Assembly (NCBI GenBank): GCA_009692685.1
Contig: SHYS01000008.1
Coordinates: 1-64,000 of the forward strand
Length of the DNA: 64,000 nucleotides
Source: Dehalococcoidia bacterium
GTDB taxonomy: Bacteria; Chloroflexota; Dehalococcoidia; UBA2979
Direction: 5' to 3'
Part shown: in pieces, positions 37,609 to 46,474 of the stretch
How the letters are laid out: every line of letters starts with the position of its first letter
Numbering within the stretch: the first letter of the stretch is position 1
Notes under the pieces: model-generated
Told to the model about the DNA's origin: nothing
What the model saw: the letters and a program-made list of their open reading frames with translations, nothing else
Database searches by the model: none
Translations under genes and position numbers: made by a program

Positions 37609-38649
37609 CTAAGCGCACCTTACAAAGAACGGCGTGTTTGCTCCAAGCGGCGGCGGGAATGAACCGTTCACCGCGCTCTGTGCACCGTTCACGTAAACAC
37701 TCCACGCCCCGTCTCGCGTAACCGCGGTCACCGCGACGTTGTCGGCTCGACCGCCGATCTGGAAGACAAGCTCCGCGGCAGTCGCCACCGGGCCACTGAC
37801 GAGCAGACCGGTCGACTGCGGTCCATGGATCGCTCCGAGCAGTCCGGGCGGTGGACCCGCAGCCGACGGAGTCGGCGTACCGCCGGTCGATCCACCAACC
37901 CTAGTGGTGAAGGTACCCCACACCGAGGTGCAGCGGAGGGCGCGCCCTCCGCTGCCGCGTACACCACGACCGCCTGATCTCCAGCGATCACCGCGACGAG
38001 GCCTCGGTCGGACGGCGCCCCGCCGAGGACGGCAACCACGCCGCTGTTGATCCCAAAGTTCGTTGTGGAGTCGAACGATCGGCAACCCGCGGGTAACGTC
38101 GCCTTGAGATTCGAAGTCGAGAAGCCATCAGGATTGATCTTGAATGAGACGGCCCCACCCTTATCAGTCGTGCCGGCGTACGAAGCGTCGGCGATCGGGG
38201 CGGCAGTTCCCGGCCGAAGAACGGCAATCCACGTAGCGGACCGCTTGATGCATGAGTTGCCAGTGCCCGCCTGTGCAAGGAGCGTGCCCGAGGTGACTCT
38301 ATTCTGGTCGATGAAGCCGCTATACGAAACATCAGTACGGACGCCCGTCGAGGCCTGCACGGTCCCGCCCGCGCTGAACGAGCCGCCACCAACCGGAGAA
38401 CCGATGCCCGCCGCACTCGCAACACACTGGCCGGTGACCGCCACCGGGGGAGAACCAACGGACATCGAGATGAGCGAGAAGCCATCGACCTCGATGGATC
38501 CGACCGAGGTTTGAGGTAACGCCGTAGTAAGTCCCCTTCGGTACAGCCGCGCGCGCCGAGCGAGGCTCACTACTCCACACAACCATCACCATGACCAGGG
38601 CCACTGCCATGGCAACGGCTATGAGTCGGCATTCTGCCCGCATTCTCAT
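37609..38649 (-). pseudogene. Secreted protein gene with two frameshifts
   Basis: The start (ATG 38649, MRMRAECRLIAVAMAVALVM) is a Sec signal peptide with a cut site near ARAAVPKG. Near 38515-38525 the frame shifts: KGTYYGVTSNLG gives way to SVGSIEVDGFSLISMSVG in another frame. A second shift near 37910-37940 joins GDQAVVVYAA...CGVPS to VWGTFTTRVGG...ELVFQIGGRADN and a stop at 37609. The mature part is Gly/Ser/Ala/Thr-rich and beta-like with two CysXn pairs, as in many surface proteins. No family is recognised. Confidence 0.7.
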
Positions 38650-38825
38650 CACATGCCACCTTGTCTTGGCTGGGAATCGATGTGTCACAACACAAATGGA
38701 GTGCATTTCTTCGATTGTAGAAATTCGATAAGAATTCAACTGAGGCGTGCGCCGGCGAGCAGCCGAAACCCGGCAAGTTCGCCTCGCAGGTTGTAGAGTG
38801 GCGGCGTAAGAAAGGACTCAAGGCC

Positions 38826-39158
38826 ATGATGCTCACCGTGACCCCCACAGCCGCCGAGCGGCTCGCCACCATCCTCAACGACCAAGCCGCCGACAACGAG
38901 GGCCTGCGCATCCTCGCCCGCGGCGGCGGCTGCGCCTGTTCAGGCGGCAGCTTCACGATGGGCATCGACGCCGCGACGTCTGAGGACACGGTCATCGACC
39001 TGTCGGGCGTGAAAGTCATCGTCGACCCGGTCTCGGCGCTCCAGCTCGAGGGCGCTGCCATCGACTATGTCGAGGACGTCATGCGCCAGGGCTTCACTAT
39101 CGAGGCCCCAAACGCCGCTGCCGGCGGCGCCTGCGGCTGCGGTGGAGGGGCTCACTAG
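38826..39158 (+). CDS. HesB/IscA-family iron-sulfur protein
   Basis: A 110 aa A-type carrier. The first Cys pair is in GGGCACSGGSF rather than the usual single conserved Cys, and the C-terminal CGC motif is present as GACGCGGGAH. A-type carriers (IscA, ErpA, SufA) pass Fe-S clusters to apoproteins. Two ATGs in a row begin the gene. It is followed by a canonical terminator. Confidence 0.88.
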   Translation: MMLTVTPTAAERLATILNDQAADNEGLRILARGGGCACSGGSFTMGIDAATSEDTVIDLSGVKVIVDPVSALQLEGAAIDYVEDVMRQGFTIEAPNAAAGGACGCGGGAH

Positions 39159-39182
39159 CCTCCCTCGTCAGAGGCAAATCAC

Positions 39183-39215
39183 AACGAGGCCCGCAATCGC
39201 GGGCCTCGTTTTTTT
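39183..39215 (+). terminator. Canonical rho-independent terminator
   Basis: AACGAGGCCCGC pairs perfectly with GCGGGCCTCGTT around AATC, followed by a run of seven T. It ends the HesB-family transcript. Confidence 0.95.
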
Positions 39216-39313
39216 ATCGATGTGCCCTCGTTCGCGCAGATTCGATTCAGCGTCGACAAAACTCAGCTGCGCGGGGAGCGCGGACCTCCGCAACTGGATC
39301 GGCCGCCCTGGAC

Positions 39314-39934
39314 CTAGCGATCCAGATCGACGGATCGAGCCGCCGCGCGACGTTCGCGCCAGAGGTGCAGGGCGGGTGGCGCGACCGAAAGCAGGACGAT
39401 CAGACCGAGGATCGGCAACAGAAGCATGTCGACGTTCGGGGTCGCCTCACCGAGGAGGTACCCGAGCAGCGTCATCGAGACGACCCACGCAGCCCCACCC
39501 GCGATGTTGTAGAGGGCGAACGTCTGGTACGACATCCGCGCTGCCCCGGCCACCGAGGGCGCGAAGGTCCGCACAAACGGCATGAACCGCGCCAGCACGA
39601 TCGTCTTGCCACCATGGTTTTTGTAGAACGCCTCGGCGCGCAGCAGGTTGCTGCGCTTGAAGAACCTGGAGTCCTCGCGCTGGAACAATCGAGGCCCCGC
39701 GCGCCGGCCGATGGCGTACCCGGTGGCATCCCCGGTGACCGCAGCCAGCACCAGCACCACGATCAGCGTCGCTAGATCGAGGTCACCGCGCTGCGCCACC
39801 AGACCGGCAGTCACCAGCAACGAGTCGCCCGGCAAGAAGAAGCCGAAGAACAGCCCCGTCTCTGCGAATACGATCGCAAACAGCCCGATCAGCCCCACCG
39901 CTTTGATCAGCGCTTCGAGGTCGATGGGCATCAT
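39314..39934 (-). CDS. DedA-family membrane protein
   Basis: A 206 aa membrane protein of the DedA/VTT superfamily, lipid scramblases and flippases. FFGFFLPGDSLLVTAG and ARFMPFVRTFAPSVAGAARMSY are the conserved re-entrant motifs, with R and P residues intact. ATG 39934 follows AGGAG by nine bases. Likely function is movement of undecaprenyl phosphate or phosphatidylethanolamine across the membrane, by family analogy. Confidence 0.9.
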   Translation of the reverse strand: MMPIDLEALIKAVGLIGLFAIVFAETGLFFGFFLPGDSLLVTAGLVAQRGDLDLATLIVVLVLAAVTGDATGYAIGRRAGPRLFQREDSRFFKRSNLLRAEAFYKNHGGKTIVLARFMPFVRTFAPSVAGAARMSYQTFALYNIAGGAAWVVSMTLLGYLLGEATPNVDMLLLPILGLIVLLSVAPPALHLWRERRAAARSVDLDR

Positions 39935-40122
39935 GGTTACTTGCTCCTCAGTCGTCGTTCCAACCAGCGTACTGGTGCGCCCACCGAGGCGCGATCCATC
40001 CGAAGACACGCCCGCGTGGTCCACAGACGCGGTTCGCGCCGTCGAGGTTTGGGAGTACGCTGGCGGGAAGATACATCCAGCAGCGTCTGGCGCCTCGCGA
40101 GGCGCGCAGCGAGGAGGCCTAC

Positions 40123-40968
40123 GTGGGCAAGCTCGATGGCAAAGTAGCGGTCGTTACCGGCGCCAGCCGGGGCATCGGTCAGGCGATCGCCGAACTCTTC
40201 GCGGCAGAAGGCGCGAAAGTCGTCTGCGCCGCGCGCACCCTGAACGAGGGCGACCACCGCATGCTCGAAGGCTCCGTCACTCGTACAGTCGAGGGCATCA
40301 AGGCCGCCGGCGGAACCGCCCTCGGCGTGCAGGCGGACGTGTCGATCGAAGAGGATTGCTACCGCCTGATTGACCGGGCGAAGTCCGAGTTCGGCCCCAC
40401 GGACATCCTGGTCAACGACGCGGCCCTCAACTACTACATCCCGATCGTCGATTACCCCACGAACCGCTGGGTGCGCTCGTTCGCGATCAACCTGCACGGG
40501 CCGTTCATCCTGTCGAAGGCGGTGCTGCCCGACATGATGGCGCGCGGATCCGGCGCGATCGTGAATATCTCCTCGGGCTCGGCGATCGGGCCGGGTCGCG
40601 CGCCGTACACCTCGAACGGTGGCGGCGGAACGATGTACGGAGCGACGAAGGCAGCTCTCGAGCGCTTCACTCAGGGCCTCGCCCAGGAGGTCTGGGAGAA
40701 CGGCATCAGCGTGACCGCGCTATCGCCCTCGCAGGTCGTTCCGACGCCGGGCACCGTCTTCTTCAAGCTCGTCGACGGCATGGACGACCCACGAGGTGAG
40801 CCGCCATCGATGATGGCGCGAGCCGCGCTCCTCCTGGCCAGCGAGCCACCCGCGAAGGTCAGTGGGCGCGTCACCTACAGCCAGGCCATCCTCAAGGAGT
40901 TCGGCTGGATCGAAGATGGCAAGGGCACGGGCATCGACCGCCACGGCTCCGGCTACTCGCAGATCTAG
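40123..40968 (+). CDS. Short-chain dehydrogenase/reductase
   Basis: A 281 aa classical SDR. Cofactor motif TGASRGIGQAIAELF near residue 13, NDAALN in place of the NNAG loop, active-site Ser in NISSGSA and the YGATK Tyr/Lys pair. GTG start at 40123 with GAGG upstream. The C-terminal 25 residues extend beyond the usual fold. The substrate is unknown. Confidence 0.88.
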   Translation: MGKLDGKVAVVTGASRGIGQAIAELFAAEGAKVVCAARTLNEGDHRMLEGSVTRTVEGIKAAGGTALGVQADVSIEEDCYRLIDRAKSEFGPTDILVNDAALNYYIPIVDYPTNRWVRSFAINLHGPFILSKAVLPDMMARGSGAIVNISSGSAIGPGRAPYTSNGGGGTMYGATKAALERFTQGLAQEVWENGISVTALSPSQVVPTPGTVFFKLVDGMDDPRGEPPSMMARAALLLASEPPAKVSGRVTYSQAILKEFGWIEDGKGTGIDRHGSGYSQI

Positions 40969-41032
40969 CCCCCTACGGAGCACCCGGCACCCGGCGATTT
41001 CGTGCGCACAAGCACGCAATATCGAGGCAGAA

Positions 41033-42694
41033 TTGGCACACACAGAAGCTACAAAAGGTGCCGCCGCCGGCACTCCGCCGATCGCGGTCAGTCACGGCTC
41101 GCGGCGAGTGATCATCATTGGCACCATGGCCGCGATGTTCCTCGCCGCCATCGACCAGACGATCCTCTCTGCCGCCTTCCCGAGGATCATCGCGGAGCTC
41201 AACGGCCTGTCGTTGCTGCCGTGGGTCTTCACCTCGTTCATGCTCTCCTCGACGGTCGTGGTGCCGATCGCAGGCAAGCTCGGCGACCAGTTCGGGCGCA
41301 AACCGCTGTTCATCGTCGCGATCGTCATCTTCCTGATCGGATCGCTGCTCTCCGGCGCCTCTCAGACGATGATGCAACTCGTGCTGGCACGGGGCGCGCA
41401 GGGCGTGGGCGCAGGAATGCTCTTCGCGACCTCGTTCGCGGTGATCGGTGATCTCTACGCGCCACTAGAGCGTGGGCGCATCCAGGGCGCGTTCGCCGGC
41501 ATGTTCGGCTTCGCCTCCGTGGTCGGCCCGTTCCTTGGCGGCTGGCTGACCGACACGCTGAGCTGGCGCTGGGTCTTCCTGGTCAATCTCCCGATTGGCA
41601 TCGTCGCTCTGCTGATCGTCGGTCTGGGGATGCCATGGGTGCGACCGCACCTCGCCAAACGCCCGCGCCTTGACATTGCGGGTGCGGCCCTGCTGGCCGT
41701 CACGCTGGTGCCGTTGCTCCTCGCACTGACGTGGGGCGGCCACCAGTACGCATGGACTTCGACACGGACCGTGGGGCTCCTCGGACTGGCAGCCGTTTGC
41801 CTGCCGCTCTTCCTGTTCACAGAGTCGAGGGCGACCGAGCCGATCCTGCCGCTCGATCTCTTCAAGAACCGCACGTTCTCTGTCTCCGCGCTGGCCCTCT
41901 TCATGATGGGGGCCGGCATGTTCGGCGCGATCACGATGGTGCCCACGTTCCTGCAGGGAGTGAAGGGCGTCGCCGCCTCGAACTCGGGGACGCTGATGAC
42001 GCCGATGTCCCTTGCGCTCTCTGTCTCGGCTGGTATTGGCGGCACGATCATGTCGAGGACCGGGCGTTATAAGGTGCTCGTACTGGTGAGCATGGCACTG
42101 GTAGTGGCGGGCCTGACACTGTTTGCCATGCAGACGCCGGAGACCTCGCGAATGGTCACGGTCGGCAACATGGTGCTCGTCGGCGTCGGCATCGGTGTGA
42201 CGTTCCCGATCTTCACCGTCGTGGTGCAGAACGCGCTGCCGTTCCACTACATCGGCGTGGCGACCGCAAGCGTCACGTTCTTCCGGCAGGTTGGCGCGAC
42301 CGTGGGCATCGCGCTGCTCACCGGGCTGATGATCGGCCGCTTCCGAGACGGGGTCGCGCACGTCGCCGGACAATACCCGGTGATCGTCGAGAACACGGAC
42401 GCGCTGCTCAATATCCGGGCCGTCGAGGGCGTTCGTCGAGCCTATGCAGCTGCGGCAACGCAGGGACAACCCTCGTTCGATAGCATCCTCGCACTCACTA
42501 GGATTGAACTGGCAAGCGCAGTTGCGCAGGTCTTCGGGGTGGCCGCGATGCTGGTAGCCATCGGATGGGTGGCCCTCCTGGCCCTTCCCGAACTGCCGCT
42601 CAACGCGACATCGCCTGCTGGAATGGCACGTCGAGTTCGCGCCAGCGCCACCGAGGCCCCTGACTCCGCTGGCGTACCCCAGCCGGGCGGTTAG
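41033..42694 (+). CDS. MFS drug exporter, DHA2 (EmrB/QacA) family
   Basis: A 553 aa transporter with about 14 hydrophobic segments. The DHA2 motif A is GKLGDQFGRKPLF after TM2, motif C is near GFASVVGPFLGGWLTD, and the N-terminal AAIDQTILSAAFPRI matches the motif D1 region with an Asp. The first 25 residues are hydrophilic. TTG at 41033 is taken as start because GAGG lies eight bases before it; no ATG or GTG in frame is close. It follows the SDR by 64 bases. Confidence 0.85.
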   Translation: MAHTEATKGAAAGTPPIAVSHGSRRVIIIGTMAAMFLAAIDQTILSAAFPRIIAELNGLSLLPWVFTSFMLSSTVVVPIAGKLGDQFGRKPLFIVAIVIFLIGSLLSGASQTMMQLVLARGAQGVGAGMLFATSFAVIGDLYAPLERGRIQGAFAGMFGFASVVGPFLGGWLTDTLSWRWVFLVNLPIGIVALLIVGLGMPWVRPHLAKRPRLDIAGAALLAVTLVPLLLALTWGGHQYAWTSTRTVGLLGLAAVCLPLFLFTESRATEPILPLDLFKNRTFSVSALALFMMGAGMFGAITMVPTFLQGVKGVAASNSGTLMTPMSLALSVSAGIGGTIMSRTGRYKVLVLVSMALVVAGLTLFAMQTPETSRMVTVGNMVLVGVGIGVTFPIFTVVVQNALPFHYIGVATASVTFFRQVGATVGIALLTGLMIGRFRDGVAHVAGQYPVIVENTDALLNIRAVEGVRRAYAAAATQGQPSFDSILALTRIELASAVAQVFGVAAMLVAIGWVALLALPELPLNATSPAGMARRVRASATEAPDSAGVPQPGG

Positions 42695-42723
42695 TCACCC
42701 GCGAGCCAAGAGAGGAATCTCCG

Positions 42724-43635
42724 ATGCACGAGGCCCTACGTCTGTCGGGTGAGCTACGACCGTTGGAGCGGCCGGTGCTCGTCGCCTCGTTCTCCGGGTG
42801 GAACGACAATGGTGGCGCGGCGAGCCACACCCTCGAGTACCTCATCGAGCAGTGGGAGGCGACCCCCCTTGCTACCATCGACCCCGAACCGTTTTACGAC
42901 TTCACGGTGCAACGTCCACGAGTACACCTGGAGAACGACGAACGCGTGCTCGACTGGCCGGAGAACCGCTTCCTGGTCGCGCGGCCGCCCGGTGCGGAAC
43001 GTGACTTCATCCTGCTGACGGGCGTGGAGCCGCACCTGCGCTGGCGCACGTTCACCGAGATCATCGCCGACGTCATGCGCGAAGTCGGCGCGTCGACGAG
43101 CATCACGCTTGGCGCCCAGCCTGCCGGGGTGCCACATACGCGGGCGCTTCCCCTCAACCTCTCGGCGTCCCACCCGGACTTCGAAGAGATCTTCGGGCTC
43201 AAGGCGCCGGCCTCGCGGTACCAGGGCCCAACTGGGATCGTCGGCGTCATGAACTTGCACCATCGAGCGCTCGGCTGGCGCAATGCGAGCCTCTGGGCAC
43301 TGATCCCGCACTACCTCACGATCGGGCCGAACCCGAACGCGGCGATCTCGCTGGTCAGCGCGCTCGATGCGGGCTTCAAGAGCCGTACCGCGATCGCGCC
43401 GCTGGAGCGACAGGCCGAGGACTTCCTGCGTCAGGTAGGGCAGGCGATGAGCCAGTCGCCGGACGCCGCCGGCTACGTCCGCCAGCTCGAGGAGCAGTAC
43501 GACACGAGCCAACCCTCGCTGCCGCGCCCCCTGGACGCTCCCGGCGAGGAGCTACCGGCCACCGAAGACATCCTCAGCGATGTTGACGCCTTCTTCCGTC
43601 GCGGCGCGGGTGGCGACACAGAGCGCCGCGAGTAG
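42724..43635 (+). CDS. PAC2-family protein
   Basis: A 303 aa protein of the PAC2 (proteasome assembly chaperone 2-like) family: VASFSGWNDNGGAASHTLEYL, ILLTGVEPHLRWRTFTEII, GVPHTRALPL and GPTGIVGVMN. Bacterial members are found with or without proteasomes, and their function is not settled. The C-terminal 60 residues are Pro/Glu-rich and probably disordered. GAGAGG lies eight bases before the ATG. Confidence 0.85.
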   Translation: MHEALRLSGELRPLERPVLVASFSGWNDNGGAASHTLEYLIEQWEATPLATIDPEPFYDFTVQRPRVHLENDERVLDWPENRFLVARPPGAERDFILLTGVEPHLRWRTFTEIIADVMREVGASTSITLGAQPAGVPHTRALPLNLSASHPDFEEIFGLKAPASRYQGPTGIVGVMNLHHRALGWRNASLWALIPHYLTIGPNPNAAISLVSALDAGFKSRTAIAPLERQAEDFLRQVGQAMSQSPDAAGYVRQLEEQYDTSQPSLPRPLDAPGEELPATEDILSDVDAFFRRGAGGDTERRE

Positions 43636-43700
43636 GACACGGACGCGCCCGAGCCGCATCGCCGGCGGTCTCTGGCAAGGCCCGCCGCCATCGCGGTTCT

Positions 43701-43718
43701 CCTGAGCCTGTCGAAGGG
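43701..43718 (-). repeat. Dispersed repeat, copy 3 (inverted)
   Basis: CCTGAGCCTGTCGAAGGG is the reverse complement of the TTCGACAGGCTCA element at 8805 and 8903, here in the 160-base gap between convergent PAC2 and NIPSNAP genes. Confidence 0.7.
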
Positions 43719-43796
43719 CAACGCCGTTCTCGAGTTCGCGTCACCGGCTTCGCGCCCGGTCACGGCCTCTGCGCTGCGACCGCAGCAACGGCCTCG

Positions 43797-44123
43797 CTAC
43801 TGGGCGGGCGAGTAATCCGTCGGTCTGAGGATGTCGCTCTTGATCCGGAGCGTGAGCGTACCGTCGCGCTGCGACTCGTCACGCGCCTTGATCCAGTCCG
43901 GGTCAGACTGGAAGGCGGCCCACTTCGCATCGCGATCGGCCATGTCGTCGAAGGCCATCAGGTAGACCAGCTGGTCGCTCCAGCCACCGTGCGCGTACGT
44001 CCAGAACCCCACAACCTGCATGTTGTGGCGCTTGAACAGCGGCGTCGTGTGGTCGCGGAAACGCGCGTTGAGAGCGGCCAGCTTGCTGGGGGCGGCCTCG
44101 TAGGTGCGTAGCTCGTAGATCAC
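43797..44123 (-). CDS. NIPSNAP-family protein
   Basis: A 108 aa alpha/beta-barrel (dimeric ferredoxin-like) protein: MIYELRTYEAAPSKLAALNARF and VYLMAFDDMADRDAKWAAFQSDPDW are typical of NIPSNAP domains. It starts with GTG. Family members often act as small-molecule-binding or chaperone-like factors; no specific role can be named. Confidence 0.88.
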   Translation of the reverse strand: MIYELRTYEAAPSKLAALNARFRDHTTPLFKRHNMQVVGFWTYAHGGWSDQLVYLMAFDDMADRDAKWAAFQSDPDWIKARDESQRDGTLTLRIKSDILRPTDYSPAQ

Positions 44124-44216
44124 GGGGACACTCCTCCAGAACGCGCCTTCGAAGTGGAGAGGGGGCGCGGCCAGAGTCTAGCCGCCCGCTGGTCTCGAGC
44201 GGTCAGGCATGCGATG

Positions 44217-44261
44217 ACGCGCCGCCGATGGGTGAAGCGACTTCACCCATCGGCGGCGCGT
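44217..44261. terminator. Perfect 21-bp hairpin
   Basis: Arms 44217-44237 and 44241-44261 are exact reverse complements around CGA. It lies between the 5' end of the NIPSNAP gene and tRNA-Trp, only 21 bases before the tRNA. It has no T-run. Since it is not after a coding gene, it may protect the tRNA unit or be part of a control region. Confidence 0.65.
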
Positions 44262-44282
44262 TGCTAGACTAGGAGGTCGCGC

Positions 44283-44358
44283 ACGAGTGTAGCTCAGTTG
44301 GTAGAGCAGCGGCCTCCAAATCCGCCGGTCGGGGGTTCGAGTCCCTCCACTCGTGCCA
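44283..44358 (+). tRNA. tRNA-Trp (CCA)
   Basis: Acceptor ACGAGTG pairs with CACTCGT, D-arm GCTCAGTTGGTAGAGC, anticodon loop CTCCAAA (CCA), T-arm GGGTTCGAGTCCC, and encoded CCA. Confidence 0.95.
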
Positions 44359-44378
44359 ATTGGCTTCGTGGTTTCCGT

Positions 44379-44465
44379 GCCCAGGTGGTGGAACTGGCAG
44401 ACACGCTGTCTTGAGGGGGCAGTGCTCGCAAGGGCGTATGAGTTCGAGTCTCATCCTGGGCACCA
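44379..44465 (+). tRNA. tRNA-Leu (GAG)
   Basis: Acceptor GCCCAGG/CCTGGGC, anticodon stem CTGTC/GGCAG with loop TTGAGGG (GAG), a long variable arm typical of Leu, T-arm and encoded CCA. It lies 20 bases after tRNA-Trp. Confidence 0.95.
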
Positions 44466-44466
44466 A

Positions 44467-44490
44467 CACGTTCACGTTCACGTTCACGTT
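44467..44490 (+). repeat. Tandem hexamer (CACGTT)x4
   Basis: Four exact copies of CACGTT begin two bases after the CCA of tRNA-Leu(GAG). It is short enough to arise by slippage. No known element is recognised. Confidence 0.85.
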
Positions 44491-44590
44491 CGCTGTTTCG
44501 CCGGCAGCTCTTCGAGCTCGGCCATCTGCCTCCAGCAGGCGCTACTGTCCGGGCGCTCCCTGAACACCGCGCTGTGGAGGCGCCACACCG

Positions 44591-45571
44591 ATGAAGATCG
44601 CTGTGCTCGACGACTACCAGGATACGGCGCTCCGCATCGCCGACTGGTCCGCGCTGCAGGCCCGCGCCGAGGCACCGCTGGTGACCGCCTACCACGACCA
44701 CCTCGACAGCGAAGACGCGCTCGTCGCACGGCTGGGTGACGCCGAGGTCATCGTTCTGATGCGCGAGCGCACGCCCGTGCCGCGCTCGCTCCTCGAACGG
44801 CTGCCGGCGTTGCGACTGCTCGTCACCACCGGCATGGGCAACGCCGCCCTGGACATGGAGGCCGTGCAGGAGCGCGGCGTCACCGTCTGCGGCACGCGTG
44901 GCCTCGGCCCCCCGACCGCGGAGCTGACCTGGGGCCTGATCCTCGCGCTGCTGCGCCGCATCCCGCAGGAGCACGCCGCCACACGCGACGGACGCTGGCA
45001 GACCACGCTCGGCGAGGGCGTCGAGGGGAAGACGCTGGGCGTCCTCGGCCTCGGGCGGCTGGGGTCGCAAGTCGCGACCGTCGGCAAGGCCTTCGGGATG
45101 AACGTGCTGGCCTGGAGCCAGAACCTCACGCGCGAACGGACCGACGCTCAGGGTGTCGAGCTGGCCGCTGGCAAGGATGACCTGCTCGCGCGCGCCGACA
45201 TCCTGACGATCCACCTCGTACTGTCGGCGCGCACGCGAGGGCTACTCGGCGCACGCGAGTTCGGCCTGCTGCGGCAGACCGCCTACTTGGTCAACACCTC
45301 GCGAGGCCCGATCGTCGAGGAGGCGGCGCTGGTCGAAGCCCTGCGCTCGCGTTCGATCGCGGGTGCCGCCCTTGACGTGTTCGATGCCGAGCCGTTGCCC
45401 GCGGGCCATCCTCTGTTCGCGCTGGCGAGGCAGGACAACGTCTTGCTCACGCCGCACCTCGGTTATGTGACGGCTGAGAACTACGCCATCTTCTACGGCG
45501 ACGCGGTCGAGGACATCACGGCCTATCTCGACGGCACGCCGGTGCGTGTCATCGAGCCGCGCCCGCGCTGA
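44591..45571 (+). CDS. D-2-hydroxyacid dehydrogenase family protein
   Basis: A 326 aa NAD-dependent enzyme of the D-isomer-specific group. The Rossmann motif is GVLGLGRLGSQVA near residue 153; catalytic Arg and Glu lie near VNTSRGPIVEE and AALDVFDAEPLP, and the catalytic His in LLTPHLGYVTAEN. Substrate could be glyoxylate/hydroxypyruvate, phosphoglycerate or other 2-keto acids; no ACT domain is present, so PGDH of the serine pathway is less likely. Confidence 0.88.
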   Translation: MKIAVLDDYQDTALRIADWSALQARAEAPLVTAYHDHLDSEDALVARLGDAEVIVLMRERTPVPRSLLERLPALRLLVTTGMGNAALDMEAVQERGVTVCGTRGLGPPTAELTWGLILALLRRIPQEHAATRDGRWQTTLGEGVEGKTLGVLGLGRLGSQVATVGKAFGMNVLAWSQNLTRERTDAQGVELAAGKDDLLARADILTIHLVLSARTRGLLGAREFGLLRQTAYLVNTSRGPIVEEAALVEALRSRSIAGAALDVFDAEPLPAGHPLFALARQDNVLLTPHLGYVTAENYAIFYGDAVEDITAYLDGTPVRVIEPRPR

Positions 45572-45590
45572 CCCTCGCAACAACCCGGCA

Positions 45591-46388
45591 CTAGCGCGCT
45601 GGCGGGGTGGGCAGACCACCGGGGAAGCCGCCCGCGCCACCGAGGCCGCTCAGCGAAGTCACCGGGTACGGCGAGTCGAAGTCCGTCGCGGGCGGCTTGC
45701 CCTCGACCTTCGTGGCCGTGATCTTGGCGGTGACGACGCCGCTGCTGAACTCACCCAGCAGCATCTGGCCCTCAGGGCCGACGCAGGCTAGAGATTTCTC
45801 GGTCTTCGTGTTCGTCACCTCGAAGCAGGTGGCGCGCACGCCCGCGATGGCTCGCGAGTCGATCTGACGGGTGGTGTAGTTGGCCGCGTTGGTGTTGAAG
45901 TCATAGACGGCGCCCATTACCGGGCCGCCGTCGGGGCCGCCGGCACCAAACGCGCCGGCATCGAGGCAGATCTTCTGGTCCGTCATGCACATGTAGCTCT
46001 TGTCGCCGGCCTGTATCAACATGAACGAACCCTGAGGCGTGGTGAAGTCCATGCGCACCTTGCCGCCGGCCTGCCGGATGGTCATCGCACCGGTCATCGC
46101 ACCGGGCCCGGTCACCACCATCTCATAGTCGATCTTGAACTCGGCGTTCTTGTACTTGCCGAAGAGCGCCGCGAAATCGCCGTCGCCGCCAGACTTGGCG
46201 GGCTCGGCAGAAGCCGCCTTCTCGGGCGCCGTCGCCGCCTTCGAGGCAGTAGTCGCCGCCGTGGTAGTCCCGTCTTCGGGGGCCTCCTCGGACTTTAAGC
46301 TGCAGGCAGCGCCGAGACTGATCGCGAGCAGGCCGATGGCGACCCCAAACATCGAGAGCGCTCGTCGGCGCCCTGTAATCGTGATCAT
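45591..46388 (-). CDS. Lipoprotein of unknown function
   Basis: A 265 aa protein with a lipoprotein signal (basic start, FGVAIGLLAISLGAAC, lipidation at Cys29), a Thr/Ala/Glu-rich linker and a beta-rich domain (KIDYEMVVTGPG..., GGKVRMDF, YMCMTDQKICLDA, ATCFEVTNTKTEKSLAC). The domain resembles LolA/LppX-like outer-surface lipid-carrier folds only in pattern. Cysteines come in two pairs (C-M/C and C/C) that may be disulfides. It is the only intact lipoprotein with a full lipobox here, substrate for LspA at 34347. Confidence 0.8.
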   Translation of the reverse strand: MITITGRRRALSMFGVAIGLLAISLGAACSLKSEEAPEDGTTTAATTASKAATAPEKAASAEPAKSGGDGDFAALFGKYKNAEFKIDYEMVVTGPGAMTGAMTIRQAGGKVRMDFTTPQGSFMLIQAGDKSYMCMTDQKICLDAGAFGAGGPDGGPVMGAVYDFNTNAANYTTRQIDSRAIAGVRATCFEVTNTKTEKSLACVGPEGQMLLGEFSSGVVTAKITATKVEGKPPATDFDSPYPVTSLSGLGGAGGFPGGLPTPPAR

Positions 46389-46474
46389 CTTCTGGCCATC
46401 CGTACTGCAACCTCGTGAAAGCTCACGCGTACTGAAAACTGTACTGCCCGTCCCCCGCGAAGTGCCACGCGCGA

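Noticed and set aside
44217..44261. Hairpin before tRNA-Trp as a riboswitch
   Set aside because: It is a simple perfect stem with a three-base loop and no aptamer-like structure.
44269..44487. Minus-strand ORF across tRNA-Trp and tRNA-Leu(GAG)
   Set aside because: It is the well-known false ORF type produced by tRNA genes (the VPRMRLELIRPCEH pattern); no ribosome site and full overlap with two good tRNAs.
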